64,000 nt of DNA from the NCBI RefSeq assembly GCF_024714495.1, contig NZ_JAMZMJ010000002.1, positions 524,673 through 588,672 on the forward strand, written 5' to 3'. The DNA comes from Marinoscillum pacificum (lineage in GTDB: Bacteria > Bacteroidota > Bacteroidia > Cytophagales > Cyclobacteriaceae). Shown here piece after piece: positions 1 to 10,185 of this stretch; position 1 is the stretch's first letter, and every line of letters begins with the position of its first letter. The translations under genes and the position numbers were made by a program. Below the pieces are notes generated by a model. The model searched no databases. It had not been told where the DNA came from and saw nothing but the letters and a program-made list of their open reading frames with translations.

Positions 1-107
1 TTCTGGTGTGAAAACATGTTAGAAGGTGTCACAAATTCCTGTGACTTAGCCGAATAGGTTAGTAGCATTACCGCTGCTACAAAAGTTAATCGAATTACGT
101 TTTTCAT
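1..107 (-). CDS. Partial secreted protein, N-terminus only
   Basis: The reverse strand opens with an ATG at 107 and reads without a stop to the window edge (35 codons). The translation begins MKNVIRLTFVAAVMLLTYSA and continues KSQEFVTPSN. This is a basic start, a hydrophobic core and an S-A-K-S-Q style signal-peptidase region, so the product is probably exported. No domain is visible, so the function is unknown. It lies on the same strand as, and downstream of, the giant T9SS cargo gene, with a hairpin between them, so it is probably a separate transcript. Confidence 0.6.
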   Translation of the reverse strand, partial: MKNVIRLTFVAAVMLLTYSAKSQEFVTPSNMFSHQ

Positions 108-219
108 AAATTGGTTGTTATATCATTAATCGGCTAATATCTGTTATTTATCGAAGAAAACAATTATTTCGTCGATGCAATTATTGATAAAAATTAAAAC
201 AGTAGCTCACTTAAATGTG

Positions 220-247
220 AACGCCCTGGCTTAAAAGCCAAGGCGTT
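220..247. terminator. Imperfect hairpin, possible terminator
   Basis: An 11-bp inverted repeat with one mismatch (AACGCCCTGGC / GCCAAGGCGTT) surrounds a 6-base loop, just downstream of the stop codon of the minus-strand giant gene at 279. There is no strong U-tract on either side, so termination efficiency is uncertain. The position fits the end of that gene. Confidence 0.45.
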
Positions 248-278
248 TTCAACCACTAACCACGACATGTGGACTATG

Positions 279-3200
279 CTACTCCTTTACGAGCCTTTTG
301 GTAATCAACTTATCTTCTTGCTCTATCATCATAAAGTACACGCCATTTGGTAAGTCTGAAATATTCATAGACACCTTTGAATCATTCCAGTTTTTCTCGA
401 ATAATTCAGTCTGAATGATACGACCATCTGATGACAACAACGTCAGTTTTACAGCTCCTTTTTCTGAATCAATGCGAACGTACACTTTTCGTGAAGTTGG
501 GTTTGGATATAGCCTCACTTCCTGCAAGACAGGTGAATCATTTTCACTAAGTATGGAAGAAATCTCCAACTCAAACGTCTTTTCGTAAATACCATTCTTT
601 GTATCTGTGGTTCTAATCCTCACATTTAAAAAAGAAGTCTCCAACTCGCTCACATCGGTATTGAGAATTAGTGATTGCCCATCAATGGTAAATAAGTCAT
701 TATCCTCAGACCCAACTCCTGAAGCAAGTGTATATGTGAATGAATTATCATCTGCGTCCTCTGTCGACAACACTCCTACTAAATCTCCTGAAGTAGACGC
801 ATATTGAATAATCTGATTATTCAATGAGATAGACGTAGGTAATTGATTAGGTACTGTAGCTCGCTCAAACAACACCAATCCAACTAACTCCTCTGCAGGA
901 TAATCATCCAAATAGGACACATATACACTATCAGCTACTCCAACTTGAATTTGCCTATCAGAACTTACTTCATCAGTAAACCCGAACGAACCAGTAAATA
1001 TCCCTGAATTAGAACTTGTTTCCTGCAGCGTAAGGTTGATTCCATCACTATCACTGACTGAGCTAATTGTTACATCCTGAACTTCTCTCAAAGATGGGTT
1101 TTGGTTAACACCCCCATCTTTAAGTGTAACGGTCACTTTCTTATCAAGTCCATTCACTTTAGTACTGCTAAAATTGAAAGACGCCCTGGAACTCTGTTCA
1201 TCCGTCACGGTCACTGTATAAATCAATGAGTCCTTAGCCAGCGTTGGATCAGTAACTAGTACTTTGACCTGACTTACCCCTACCTGGCTACTGGTTGGAG
1301 TCCACGAAATCACTTCATTATTAATCGTCATCTCTTCTGGTGCAACAACTAATTGATAAGTCAAATTATCTCCATCTGCATCTGAAGCTTCAACCGTTTG
1401 AGTGTAGACATCACCAAGCCGAACATGGTCTAGAATGTTTGAAGTCATAATCTCAGGTTCGTTATTGTGAATAGTACTGATATAATCCAAGGAAATAATG
1501 TTGGACAGATTGGATCTCTCTTTTTCGGCATTCATAGCACTAACGGCAAACTGATAGGATTTGCCTGGATGTAAGTCCACAAACGTAAATGTCGTTTTAC
1601 TACCTGAGTTATAGGATTGACTAGCTGAAGTCAACGCTTCACCTTCTTGTAGGTACACCAGGTACCGACTGGCACCTGCACTCGCTGACCAGCTCAAAGA
1701 CACGTTATCATTGCTAACCACAGCCTCTTCCAATACAGGCACTTCAATCTGAGAAGCTTTATTGATCTGGATAGCTTCATCATAATAAGTTATAACCGGC
1801 GCATTGCTACCATCATCAATAATACCATAGACATAATAAGTACCATTATCTACCTCAGATACATCCCAGGTTAATAAGTCAGATTCATCATCCTCAGAAA
1901 TACCACCAGCGATCAGCACGCCATCAGCTCCTTGCTCATCCATATCATAGTAGAATGAAAGGGTGGCATCAGAATCTAAATCTTCATCTTCCCATCGAAT
2001 ATCTATTTCATTTGATTCACCATCATTTGTGACACTTTCAATAGTTAATGTTGGACCAAATTCAGCACCTGCAATATCCAACTCAAACTGACCTGTTCCT
2101 GCTATTTTCACTAGATAGTCTCCAGGAATTGTGTTGGTCAATACGATGTGTGCCTGATTACGCTCATCAAACTCTGTGTACGCATAGCCCATCTCAAACG
2201 CATTTTCCTTAGTTACCTCCTGTCCTGTTGGCAACACCATGCTAAAAGTCGGCATATCATCTTCGCCTTCCACTCGAATGATCACAGCTTCCAGGCTATT
2301 GCTCAAACTGAATGGGAACTCCGTATTTTCAATATCCAATCGTCTTCCTTGAGGATTGATGTTGCTATTGATCACAATACTCTGACCTTCCAGATGATGT
2401 TTTTTTGCGGTTAGAAAATCATTCTCAAATCTCATCGCATATGGAAGCTCTTCCATTGCGAATCGGGCTCCGTTTCTCGAACTGGCTTCATCATTCAAAA
2501 TCGTGAATTCAGCCCCAAAAGTGATTGTTGGAGTTTCACCAATTAGAGTAATGGTAGCAGATATTTTTATTGGAACAGGAGGAATTACTGTCGCACCTGT
2601 AATACGCTCTTCATTGAAAGCCACACTCACTTCAGCCAAAGTGATCGGCAAAAACTCATTGACAACTCCTCTGATAAAATCAGGAAAACCTTCCTGCATT
2701 TCAGGAATGGTGTAAGCCAGGCTTGCGTTTCCGGATATTTTCAATTGATCTCCAAACGGCATGACACTGATCCGAGCATTACCTTTGAATATTTCTAACA
2801 AAGAGAAAAACGCTTCCGCACTGATGGCAGTATTGTTTCCTTCAATACCTGCTTCTGCTATGTCCATACTAAACAACTGGAGGGTTCCTCCAGCCTTCAT
2901 GGATACTCCAAAGGTGTATTCAAACCCTACATTATTTAATCGAATAATTTTATTGATTCCGGGAGCCACTGGAACTATATCAACTCCCAGGGCGATGGCA
3001 AGCGGCGGTACTTGTAAACCTGTAATAGATCCATTACCTCCAGCTAAAGCAAACCCAGTGGTACCAAGTGGCACTCCCGGGAGGGTTTCAATCTCTAGCG
3101 ATACGCCATCCAGACCGCCTTTTTTCATCACAATCTCCGCATTGATACTCAACTCAAAAGCTCCTGCCTCAGATGTAATGGATCCTGCACCTCTGAATTC

Positions 3201-6200
3201 ATCCTTAAACGAATCAAACTCAAACTCGACAGACTCAATATTGAATAGCTCGTAAACAGTCAGAGGACTGGAAATAGCGAATTTTCCAGAAACATACACT
3301 CCACTGTCTTTAGAGATGAAGAAATTATCCATATTGAACCCTGCATCTGGACCAAATACTACCTCAGGAAGCGATAGTCCTCCACCAGCTCTTACACCTT
3401 CTGCATTAATTTTTAAATCATTCAGCTTAACCTCCAGGCCGATAATTTCAAAGAAACTCTCCCCTCTTGATTCATCTTCTGGGTTTAACATAAGCGTAGA
3501 ATCTTCACCGTTGATGTGGTATTTAAATCCACCTGTTCGGAGATTCACTATGCCATGTGCCATGTTTCCATTAGGCGGCACATCCGTCACATATACATTC
3601 CCATTCCCTTCTATAGTGGCATTTTCCAAATCTATATCCACTTCATCACCCAGCTGAAGGTCACCCACGTGTACATTTCCTATCAGTGTTTTTACTGCTC
3701 CTTCTCTACGGAAGTCATCGCCTACAAAAGTGAGTGCACCAATTGTTACAATCGGTGGCTCAACACCAATACCAGAAACAGGAAGTTTCTCATAATACAC
3801 TTCATTTCTCGCATTGCGAAAAGCCAAACGAATAGAATCTTGAATCAGACCAAGATCAACTGGACGAAATACCACATTGACCACTTGGGAGTCTCCAGGC
3901 GCTAACGTTAATGGAATGAACGATCCCTCAACTGTTGGAGCATCATACCCACTATACAAAACATGAAACAAAGCATCAGGATCTGGAAACTCAAAATCAA
4001 AATTTAAGTCCGCCTGACCTTCATTGGTCAAGACAAAAGGCAAAATATGCTCAAAACCATAGAAAGAACTATCGAAATCGAATGAAGACTGAGATAAAAC
4101 AGGAACTGGCCCTAAACCCTCTGCCACGATAGGCACCCTCGCATAATTTGTTGGTGAATTTTCTGAAGCAAAATCATCATTGGTTAATATGCTAAGTGTA
4201 CCTTCAAATAATCCTCCAACAATCGGAGAAAAGAGGAATTCAATGGAGTCCACTTCTCCAGGAGCAATTGTCATAGGCAAACCAAAGGCATTAGACCCTC
4301 CACTGAAAGCACCACTGGATCCAACATCAAAACCTGCAGAAGTAAGAACCAGATCACGGTTGCCCTTGTTTTCAACTCCAAACTTAACTGTTTGCATTTG
4401 ACCTACTTCTACACCACCTACTATCACCGTATCGTTAGCAACATAGAAATCAGGAGCCGTAAAACCAGCAGCTGTAAGTGTTGCGATTAGTGGTCCATTC
4501 ACCACATTGCAATTCATGGTCAAAGTAGCCGTAGCACTTCCATCTCCATCCGGAGTAAAACCAATGAGAACAGCTGTAGTTTGCCCTGCTTCGAGAGTAA
4601 GAGGGAATCCTAAATCATTCACATAAAACAAATCCGCATCTGCTCCAGTCAGTTCAAAGCCATATATCGTTGCTGGATCGTCCCCAAAGTTGGTAATCTC
4701 CTGAGCATACTCTACAGAATCTCCCTGGATGGTTCGCCCAACATAAATACTGCTTGAAAAAGACAAAACGGGCTCTATTCCGTTTCCAGTCAAGGACACA
4801 CTCATTTCTGACGGCACGTTGTTACTCACTGTGGTCAAAGTGGCAGATCTTGATCCCTTAATAGCAGGATTCATATTGATTGGTATGCGAATTACGGTAT
4901 CAGCCGGTATTACAATTGGGAATAATTCTGCATCAATCGCAAAGTCACCACCAGCAGCACCTACAATGTTGATAGAAGAAATAACCAGATCACCATCTCC
5001 TTCATTCACTACTTTTAGCGAATCAACCACTGTTTCTTCTATGGATACGCCTCCAAAATTGAGCGAATCTAAGGGCAAGTCAAATTCATTTGAGATATAT
5101 GCAATCGGGTAGGTTACATCGGCCTGAAGGCTGACTGTTTTAAAATTAGGACCACTTACGATATTGACTGTAGCATATAAATCATTCAGACCAGTTGGCG
5201 CAAAACGGACTGTAATCGGCAACTCCTCACCATCTCCAAGTACTACTGGAAAAGTAGGAAAGTCCACAAACTGAACCTCACCGCTTGTAGAAGAGCTGCT
5301 ACCAAATGAAACCGAATGGATGGTTAGGTTTTCAGTTCCTGAATTGCTGATTATGAAAGTGGTGTCTGTAGCTTTTAACCTTTCGGCTTCCAATGAAATT
5401 AAGGATGTACTTGTATTTAGAATTGGAGGATAAACTGCATTGGCAACCAAATGTAGTGTATGCGGGCTGTTTTCAGCATTGGAAGTAATTGTTGCTACCG
5501 CATATTTCTCTCCTTTACCACGGACTCCTGGAAAGAATGAGATACCTCTTACACTACTGGCAGAAACCTCAAATGGAAAACCTCCGAAATACTCAAAACT
5601 GCTAGCATTTGGCCCCGAAAAAGTCAATCCGGTAATGGTCACAGGAGCCCCACCAGTTGGCGACAATCCAAAATCCGCTACACTCTGACCATATTCAACA
5701 TCCTTGTGCACATCTCCAAAATCTAAGGTATCCATGGATAGAGTCAATTCCCTGATCGCACCAAATGCAGTAAAATTGATCGCTTTATTGACATTGCCCA
5801 AAAGTGTAACCTGGCCATTGAGATTTTCATGAACATCAGGAGAAACAGTTAAACTAACAGTAGTTGATTCACCTGTGGCTAGAGTAAATGGAAATGAGGT
5901 AGAGCTACTAAACACTGATTCATAATCACCAAAATCAAACCCTGTAACTGTCAGGTCTGCGCTGATATTGTGATTGATAAATTCATTGGACACATCGAAC
6001 GTAAGAGTACTGTCAGTATCAATTAAAACATTTCCATAGGCCAAAGTCTCTGGACTAAATACCGGATTGGGAGCTTTTTCATAAAAAACAAGATGACTCT
6101 TGGAAGGTGAAACCTGTTTTGGGTCATCATGCTCAATAACTAATTTTGCTGTTATAGATGTAATCCCAGGACCAGGAATACTAATAGGGTAAGTAGCCTC

Positions 6201-6914
6201 TACCTGAATATTCACGATAATGGAATCTCCAATACCAATTGACAGGGGTGTAGTATAATCTGAAACAAAGGTGTATTGCTCTGTGATATCTTCCAATGAA
6301 AGATCACTGATATTCAAATCGGTATTCCCCAAGTTCTTAATAATCGCCTGAATGGTATCAGGAGTTCCTACCGTCACCGCTAAAGCATCAAAAATGGTAG
6401 TTCCAGATGGCTGATTAAGAATAGTGATCTCCATCTCCGGCCTAATAGCTACCTCGCTGATTGCTACTATAGGTAGTTCATAAGTACCATTTTGCTCTGT
6501 GACCACATTGAGTGTGGCTGTTTTACTTCCAGCAACCATAGGGCTAAAAACCAAAGAGACCATCATTTGATTATCAAATGACTCGGTTCCACCCAAAGTA
6601 TAAGGAGGAGAGCCATAGTTTCCTCCTAAAAATGAAAAATCATCTGCGTTGGGTCCTGTTATCACAACCTCTGTAATGACAATAGCACTATCTGTGTCAT
6701 TAATGATACTAAAGTATCCATAATCGGTCTCTTCGGTTTCAGCTTCAAGTGAGAATGATGACTGTGAGAATGATAATCCCTGAGATTGGGCATGCAATGA
6801 CAAAGTGCACAAGAGCAAGGAAAGCAAAACACACCTTCTTGCAAATAACGTTTTTGAAATACTCAAGAAATTTTGGATTATTAGATTAATAGCTGGCATA
6901 GTCTTAAATAACAT
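279..6914 (-). CDS. Giant T9SS-exported multidomain surface protein (2211 aa)
   Basis: Secreted protein, probably displayed on or released from the cell surface by the type IX secretion system. It has an N-terminal hydrophobic signal (about residues 25-45). About eight to nine choice-of-anchor-D/HYDIN-like repeats of ~110 residues follow to about residue 1055, with repeated patterns such as a P-x-x-x-G turn and N-x-G-x-x-x-L-x-I. A ~420-residue beta-rich segment of no family I recognise comes next (about 1055-1475). Then come a fibronectin type III domain (about 1725-1808), an Ig/cadherin-like domain (about 1815-1905), a second cadherin-like domain (about 2025-2125) and a type A T9SS sorting domain (VRLYPNPTSRKVYVRI ... 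LPNGVYFMMI ... TKRLVKE). An internal ATG five codons downstream is an equally good start. The gene is divergent from a two-component system, which could control it. Confidence 0.85.
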   Translation of the reverse strand: MLFKTMPAINLIIQNFLSISKTLFARRCVLLSLLLCTLSLHAQSQGLSFSQSSFSLEAETEETDYGYFSIINDTDSAIVITEVVITGPNADDFSFLGGNYGSPPYTLGGTESFDNQMMVSLVFSPMVAGSKTATLNVVTEQNGTYELPIVAISEVAIRPEMEITILNQPSGTTIFDALAVTVGTPDTIQAIIKNLGNTDLNISDLSLEDITEQYTFVSDYTTPLSIGIGDSIIVNIQVEATYPISIPGPGITSITAKLVIEHDDPKQVSPSKSHLVFYEKAPNPVFSPETLAYGNVLIDTDSTLTFDVSNEFINHNISADLTVTGFDFGDYESVFSSSTSFPFTLATGESTTVSLTVSPDVHENLNGQVTLLGNVNKAINFTAFGAIRELTLSMDTLDFGDVHKDVEYGQSVADFGLSPTGGAPVTITGLTFSGPNASSFEYFGGFPFEVSASSVRGISFFPGVRGKGEKYAVATITSNAENSPHTLHLVANAVYPPILNTSTSLISLEAERLKATDTTFIISNSGTENLTIHSVSFGSSSSTSGEVQFVDFPTFPVVLGDGEELPITVRFAPTGLNDLYATVNIVSGPNFKTVSLQADVTYPIAYISNEFDLPLDSLNFGGVSIEETVVDSLKVVNEGDGDLVISSINIVGAAGGDFAIDAELFPIVIPADTVIRIPINMNPAIKGSRSATLTTVSNNVPSEMSVSLTGNGIEPVLSFSSSIYVGRTIQGDSVEYAQEITNFGDDPATIYGFELTGADADLFYVNDLGFPLTLEAGQTTAVLIGFTPDGDGSATATLTMNCNVVNGPLIATLTAAGFTAPDFYVANDTVIVGGVEVGQMQTVKFGVENKGNRDLVLTSAGFDVGSSGAFSGGSNAFGLPMTIAPGEVDSIEFLFSPIVGGLFEGTLSILTNDDFASENSPTNYARVPIVAEGLGPVPVLSQSSFDFDSSFYGFEHILPFVLTNEGQADLNFDFEFPDPDALFHVLYSGYDAPTVEGSFIPLTLAPGDSQVVNVVFRPVDLGLIQDSIRLAFRNARNEVYYEKLPVSGIGVEPPIVTIGALTFVGDDFRREGAVKTLIGNVHVGDLQLGDEVDIDLENATIEGNGNVYVTDVPPNGNMAHGIVNLRTGGFKYHINGEDSTLMLNPEDESRGESFFEIIGLEVKLNDLKINAEGVRAGGGLSLPEVVFGPDAGFNMDNFFISKDSGVYVSGKFAISSPLTVYELFNIESVEFEFDSFKDEFRGAGSITSEAGAFELSINAEIVMKKGGLDGVSLEIETLPGVPLGTTGFALAGGNGSITGLQVPPLAIALGVDIVPVAPGINKIIRLNNVGFEYTFGVSMKAGGTLQLFSMDIAEAGIEGNNTAISAEAFFSLLEIFKGNARISVMPFGDQLKISGNASLAYTIPEMQEGFPDFIRGVVNEFLPITLAEVSVAFNEERITGATVIPPVPIKISATITLIGETPTITFGAEFTILNDEASSRNGARFAMEELPYAMRFENDFLTAKKHHLEGQSIVINSNINPQGRRLDIENTEFPFSLSNSLEAVIIRVEGEDDMPTFSMVLPTGQEVTKENAFEMGYAYTEFDERNQAHIVLTNTIPGDYLVKIAGTGQFELDIAGAEFGPTLTIESVTNDGESNEIDIRWEDEDLDSDATLSFYYDMDEQGADGVLIAGGISEDDESDLLTWDVSEVDNGTYYVYGIIDDGSNAPVITYYDEAIQINKASQIEVPVLEEAVVSNDNVSLSWSASAGASRYLVYLQEGEALTSASQSYNSGSKTTFTFVDLHPGKSYQFAVSAMNAEKERSNLSNIISLDYISTIHNNEPEIMTSNILDHVRLGDVYTQTVEASDADGDNLTYQLVVAPEEMTINNEVISWTPTSSQVGVSQVKVLVTDPTLAKDSLIYTVTVTDEQSSRASFNFSSTKVNGLDKKVTVTLKDGGVNQNPSLREVQDVTISSVSDSDGINLTLQETSSNSGIFTGSFGFTDEVSSDRQIQVGVADSVYVSYLDDYPAEELVGLVLFERATVPNQLPTSISLNNQIIQYASTSGDLVGVLSTEDADDNSFTYTLASGVGSEDNDLFTIDGQSLILNTDVSELETSFLNVRIRTTDTKNGIYEKTFELEISSILSENDSPVLQEVRLYPNPTSRKVYVRIDSEKGAVKLTLLSSDGRIIQTELFEKNWNDSKVSMNISDLPNGVYFMMIEQEDKLITKRLVKE

Positions 6915-6980
6915 TTTGATATCGGCTTTATGCTCGGATTATTGAAATGTAAAAAAAGCTATGAACAAGAACCTGAGGAA

Positions 6981-7015
6981 TACGTGGTACTACGTAATTA
7001 TATAAGAGGTAGTAC
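6981..7015. promoter_or_regulatory. Inverted repeats between divergent genes, candidate operator
   Basis: GTACTAC at 6987-6993 and GTAGTAC at 7009-7015 form a perfect 7-bp inverted repeat with a 15-bp spacer. A near-palindrome, TACGTGGTACTACGTA, overlaps the left arm at 6981-6996. The site lies in the 180-bp gap between the giant secreted protein gene and the histidine kinase gene. It could be a dimer-binding site for the adjacent LuxR-type response regulator. This is inferred from symmetry and location only. Confidence 0.35.
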
Positions 7016-7094
7016 AAAGAGATGGTACAAACCGGTGACATAATCTTTCGATAACACTATTTTTAAACCTAAATTGAGTTCACCCTAACCTCCT

Positions 7095-9461
7095 ATGGCG
7101 ACCAAGAGCTATTTCGTTTTGATACTCCTTGCATTACTCGTTAGACATGTACATTCTCAGAATGAACAGGACAGTCTGGAAAATCTGTTGAACAAAACAA
7201 ATGATGGGCTTGAAAGAATAACCTTATTGAATGAGTTATCTGGATTACTCATCAATTCTAACCCAGAACTAAGTCTGCAAAAGGCGCAGGAGGCTTTTCA
7301 TTTGGCCCAAACGATTAATCATGCTCATGGTGTCGCTATTTCCTACTTGAGAATGGGGAATTATTACGATATAAAGAACAACTATGATACTGCTTTGTAT
7401 CTATACAATAAAGCAATAAGCCTGGCACAAAAAAATGATGACCAGCTCGCCATCGCACAAGGCAAAATCCGGATTGGAATTACCAAACGATACCAGGGAC
7501 ATTTCGATGAAGCAATCGCCCATTTGGAATCAGGACTTGAGCTTTCGATACATCTCAAAAACGACTATTGGATAGCCTACGCACACAATGTGATAGGTTT
7601 GGTTTACCAACAAAAAGGTGAATTTGACACTTCGCTGGAGCATGCTCTTAAAGCACTGGATATACGTCAAAAACTGAATTCAAAAATTGACATAGCTTCC
7701 TCTCTAGGCAATGTGGGACTGGTCTACGACTACAAAGGAGAGTTTGAAAAAGCACTTGACTACTACTTTAAATCTCTGGAGCTCAATGAAAAAATTGGTG
7801 CTTTGAGCGGAGCTGCGATCAACTGGAACAATATCGGGATAGTCTATGGCATGCAAGGCAACAGTGAAAAGTCTCTGGACGCCTATCAGAAGGCCTTAGA
7901 ACTACATACACAAACAGGAAACAAGCGCTACATGGCTGGAACACTGGATAACATCGGTCAAAACTACTATGACAAAGGCTGGTTTATCAAGGCGCTGGAA
8001 GTCTATCAGCAAACGTTGGAAATCAGAAAAGAGATTGGTGACACCTTTGGCATGGCTACCTCACTGATGAATATAGGTGACATGCAAAGGCTTCAAGGCA
8101 GATTTAAAGAAGCACTCCCCCAATATGAACAAGCATTTGCAATCTGGGCCGAAAGTGGCGACAAATATGGTCAGGCGGATGCGCTTCATAATCTGGGTAA
8201 ACTACATCTGCAATTGAACAATGCAGACTCTGCCATGATGTATTATGAACAAGCCCTGGAGCTGAGAAGGTCTACAGGAGTTAAAAGTGGATTGGCTACT
8301 TGTCTCAATTCAATAGCCAGCCTTCAACGTAAATCGAAAAACTTCAACGAAGCACTGGCCAACTTTCAGGAAGCTTTAAGCCTGGCAGAAGAAATCGGAA
8401 ATGGCCCGGTGATTGTCACCTCATTGAAAGGATTGGCCTTTGTTTATTACGATCTCGAGAACTATGTAGAAGCTCTTCACTATGCTGAGCGTGCCAATGA
8501 GAAACTGAAGCAAGTAGATCAAATCATCTATCAAAAAGACACGCATTATATTCTTGCCAGGATTTACTCCAAACTCAAAAACCATGAACTGGCCTACGCA
8601 CATCAGATAAAGTTTACTGAATTAAGCGATAGTTTACTGAATAGTGAAACTTCATCGCAATTGGCACAGCTTCAGGTACAATTTGAGTCTGAGCAAAAAG
8701 AACGACAAATTGCCGATCAGAAACATCAGATCACATTACTGGATGCTACCAATTCATACCGTCAAAAACTGCTGTGGATGGGTGGATCAGGACTCGTCCT
8801 GTTATTTGGATTAATTCTTGTCATCCGCTCCAGGCGATTTGCCATGAAAGAGAAGGACATACATCAGCATTATTCACAAATGTTACTAACTTCTCATGAA
8901 GAAGAGCGCAAAAGAATTTCGCGAGACCTGCACGACTCTGTTGGTCAAAGCCTTATGCTCATCAAAAACAAAATCCTGCTGGATAGCGGTGGCGACACGG
9001 CCGACATGGTCAGTCAGGCGCTGGAAGAAGTGCGAAGTATCTCCAAAGCCTTACATCCGGCACTTCTGGAAGAAATCGGCCTTACGGCTAGTATCGAAAA
9101 GTTGATCCTTGAGTTTGATGAGTCTACAGACATCTTTTTTACCGCTGAAGTCGATAAAATTGATGGCATTTTCACCAAAGAGCACGAACTCCATATATTC
9201 CGTATTGTGCAGGAAAGTATCAATAATTTGATCAAACATGCCAATACTCCTTCGGCCAACATTCAGGTCACCAATCAAGAAAACAAAGTAACCATACATA
9301 TTCGTGATTTCGGCGTTGGTTTTGACCTAACAAGTACTAGTTTTACTAATAGTCTTGGGATGAAAACGCTCAAAGAACGAACTCAAATTCTGAATGGAAA
9401 AATTGTCATCCATTCGGAAAACAACAAAGGAACGAGTATTTTATTGGAATTACCTAAATAG
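7095..9461 (+). CDS. TPR-containing NarL-type sensor histidine kinase (788 aa)
   Basis: Membrane sensor kinase. It has a signal peptide (about 1-21), a periplasmic array of tetratricopeptide repeats (about 40-500), a short coiled coil, and one membrane segment (about 560-578, LLWMGGSGLVLLFGLILVI). A HisKA_3 dimerisation box follows with RISRDLHDSVGQS, where His613 is the predicted phosphoacceptor. A HATPase domain with the G1 motif DFGVGFD and the C-terminal GMKTLKER segment completes it. This is the Bacteroidota arrangement of a TPR sensor with a NarL/DegS-like kinase. Its partner response regulator starts 5 bp after the stop, so the two are clearly co-transcribed. The ligand is unknown. Confidence 0.9.
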   Translation: MATKSYFVLILLALLVRHVHSQNEQDSLENLLNKTNDGLERITLLNELSGLLINSNPELSLQKAQEAFHLAQTINHAHGVAISYLRMGNYYDIKNNYDTALYLYNKAISLAQKNDDQLAIAQGKIRIGITKRYQGHFDEAIAHLESGLELSIHLKNDYWIAYAHNVIGLVYQQKGEFDTSLEHALKALDIRQKLNSKIDIASSLGNVGLVYDYKGEFEKALDYYFKSLELNEKIGALSGAAINWNNIGIVYGMQGNSEKSLDAYQKALELHTQTGNKRYMAGTLDNIGQNYYDKGWFIKALEVYQQTLEIRKEIGDTFGMATSLMNIGDMQRLQGRFKEALPQYEQAFAIWAESGDKYGQADALHNLGKLHLQLNNADSAMMYYEQALELRRSTGVKSGLATCLNSIASLQRKSKNFNEALANFQEALSLAEEIGNGPVIVTSLKGLAFVYYDLENYVEALHYAERANEKLKQVDQIIYQKDTHYILARIYSKLKNHELAYAHQIKFTELSDSLLNSETSSQLAQLQVQFESEQKERQIADQKHQITLLDATNSYRQKLLWMGGSGLVLLFGLILVIRSRRFAMKEKDIHQHYSQMLLTSHEEERKRISRDLHDSVGQSLMLIKNKILLDSGGDTADMVSQALEEVRSISKALHPALLEEIGLTASIEKLILEFDESTDIFFTAEVDKIDGIFTKEHELHIFRIVQESINNLIKHANTPSANIQVTNQENKVTIHIRDFGVGFDLTSTSFTNSLGMKTLKERTQILNGKIVIHSENNKGTSILLELPK

Positions 9462-9466
9462 CCCTA

Positions 9467-10120
9467 ATGACGGTAAGTATTCAACAGCTCAGAGTGGTCA
9501 TTGCTGATGACCACCCCATGATGCTACAAGGTCTGGAAACGACTTTGGAAAAACATGGGATTAAAGTTTTAGCCGCTGCAAAAGATGGTGCTGCCGCATT
9601 GCAGGCAATTATTGATCACCAACCGCATATTGCTATCATTGATATAGAAATGCCGTACCTCAGTGGATTCAATATTGCCAAGCAATGTGCTGAAATGTCT
9701 CCAAAAACTCAGTTTGTACTACTGACCTACCACAAGGAACCTCACCTGGTTCAAAAAGCAAAAGACCTGAACATATCGGGATATCTGGTGAAAGAAGATA
9801 CCAGCCTGGAAATTATCAAATGCATAGAACATCTCATGAATGGCCAACGCTACATCAGCAAATCGATATCGCAAGGTAGCCTTGAGGATTATTCGAACAG
9901 ACTAGACAAAATGCAGTTGTTATCTCCTTCTGAAAAGAAAATCCTGAAAATGATTGCTCAACCTTTAAGTTCTCAGGAAATCGCCGAAATACTGCACGTA
10001 TCCGAGCGCACCATTGAAAAACATAGAAGCAACATCATTTCTAAACTTGGATTGACAGGGCAAGCTTATGAACTTTCCATGTGGGCCAGAGAGCAAAAAG
10101 AAGCTATTTTAAGACTTTGA
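9467..10120 (+). CDS. NarL/FixJ-family response regulator (217 aa)
   Basis: DNA-binding partner of the kinase just upstream. The receiver domain (about 8-125) shows the acidic pair in VIADDHPM, the phosphoacceptor Asp59 in IIDIEMP, and the switch Lys in YLVKED. A LuxR-type helix-turn-helix occupies about 150-200 (LSPSEKKILKMIAQ, then SQEIAEILHVSERTIEKHRSNI). Length and layout are standard for the family. Candidate targets include the divergent giant secreted protein gene, which has an inverted repeat in its upstream region, but nothing in the sequence proves that. Confidence 0.92.
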   Translation: MTVSIQQLRVVIADDHPMMLQGLETTLEKHGIKVLAAAKDGAAALQAIIDHQPHIAIIDIEMPYLSGFNIAKQCAEMSPKTQFVLLTYHKEPHLVQKAKDLNISGYLVKEDTSLEIIKCIEHLMNGQRYISKSISQGSLEDYSNRLDKMQLLSPSEKKILKMIAQPLSSQEIAEILHVSERTIEKHRSNIISKLGLTGQAYELSMWAREQKEAILRL

Positions 10121-10140
10121 GAGTTGGTGCTACTAAAATC

Positions 10141-10177
10141 AAAAAAGGTCCAAACACCTGGTATGAACCCTTTTTTT
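10141..10177. terminator. Possible bidirectional terminator between convergent genes
   Basis: An A-run followed by GG, an inner AGGT/ACCT hairpin, then CC and a T-run lie between the stop codons of the response regulator (+) and the tricorn-like protease (-). The outer A/T arms give a poly-U tail in either direction. The pairing is imperfect, so confidence is moderate. Confidence 0.4.
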
Positions 10178-10185
10178 AATCATAT

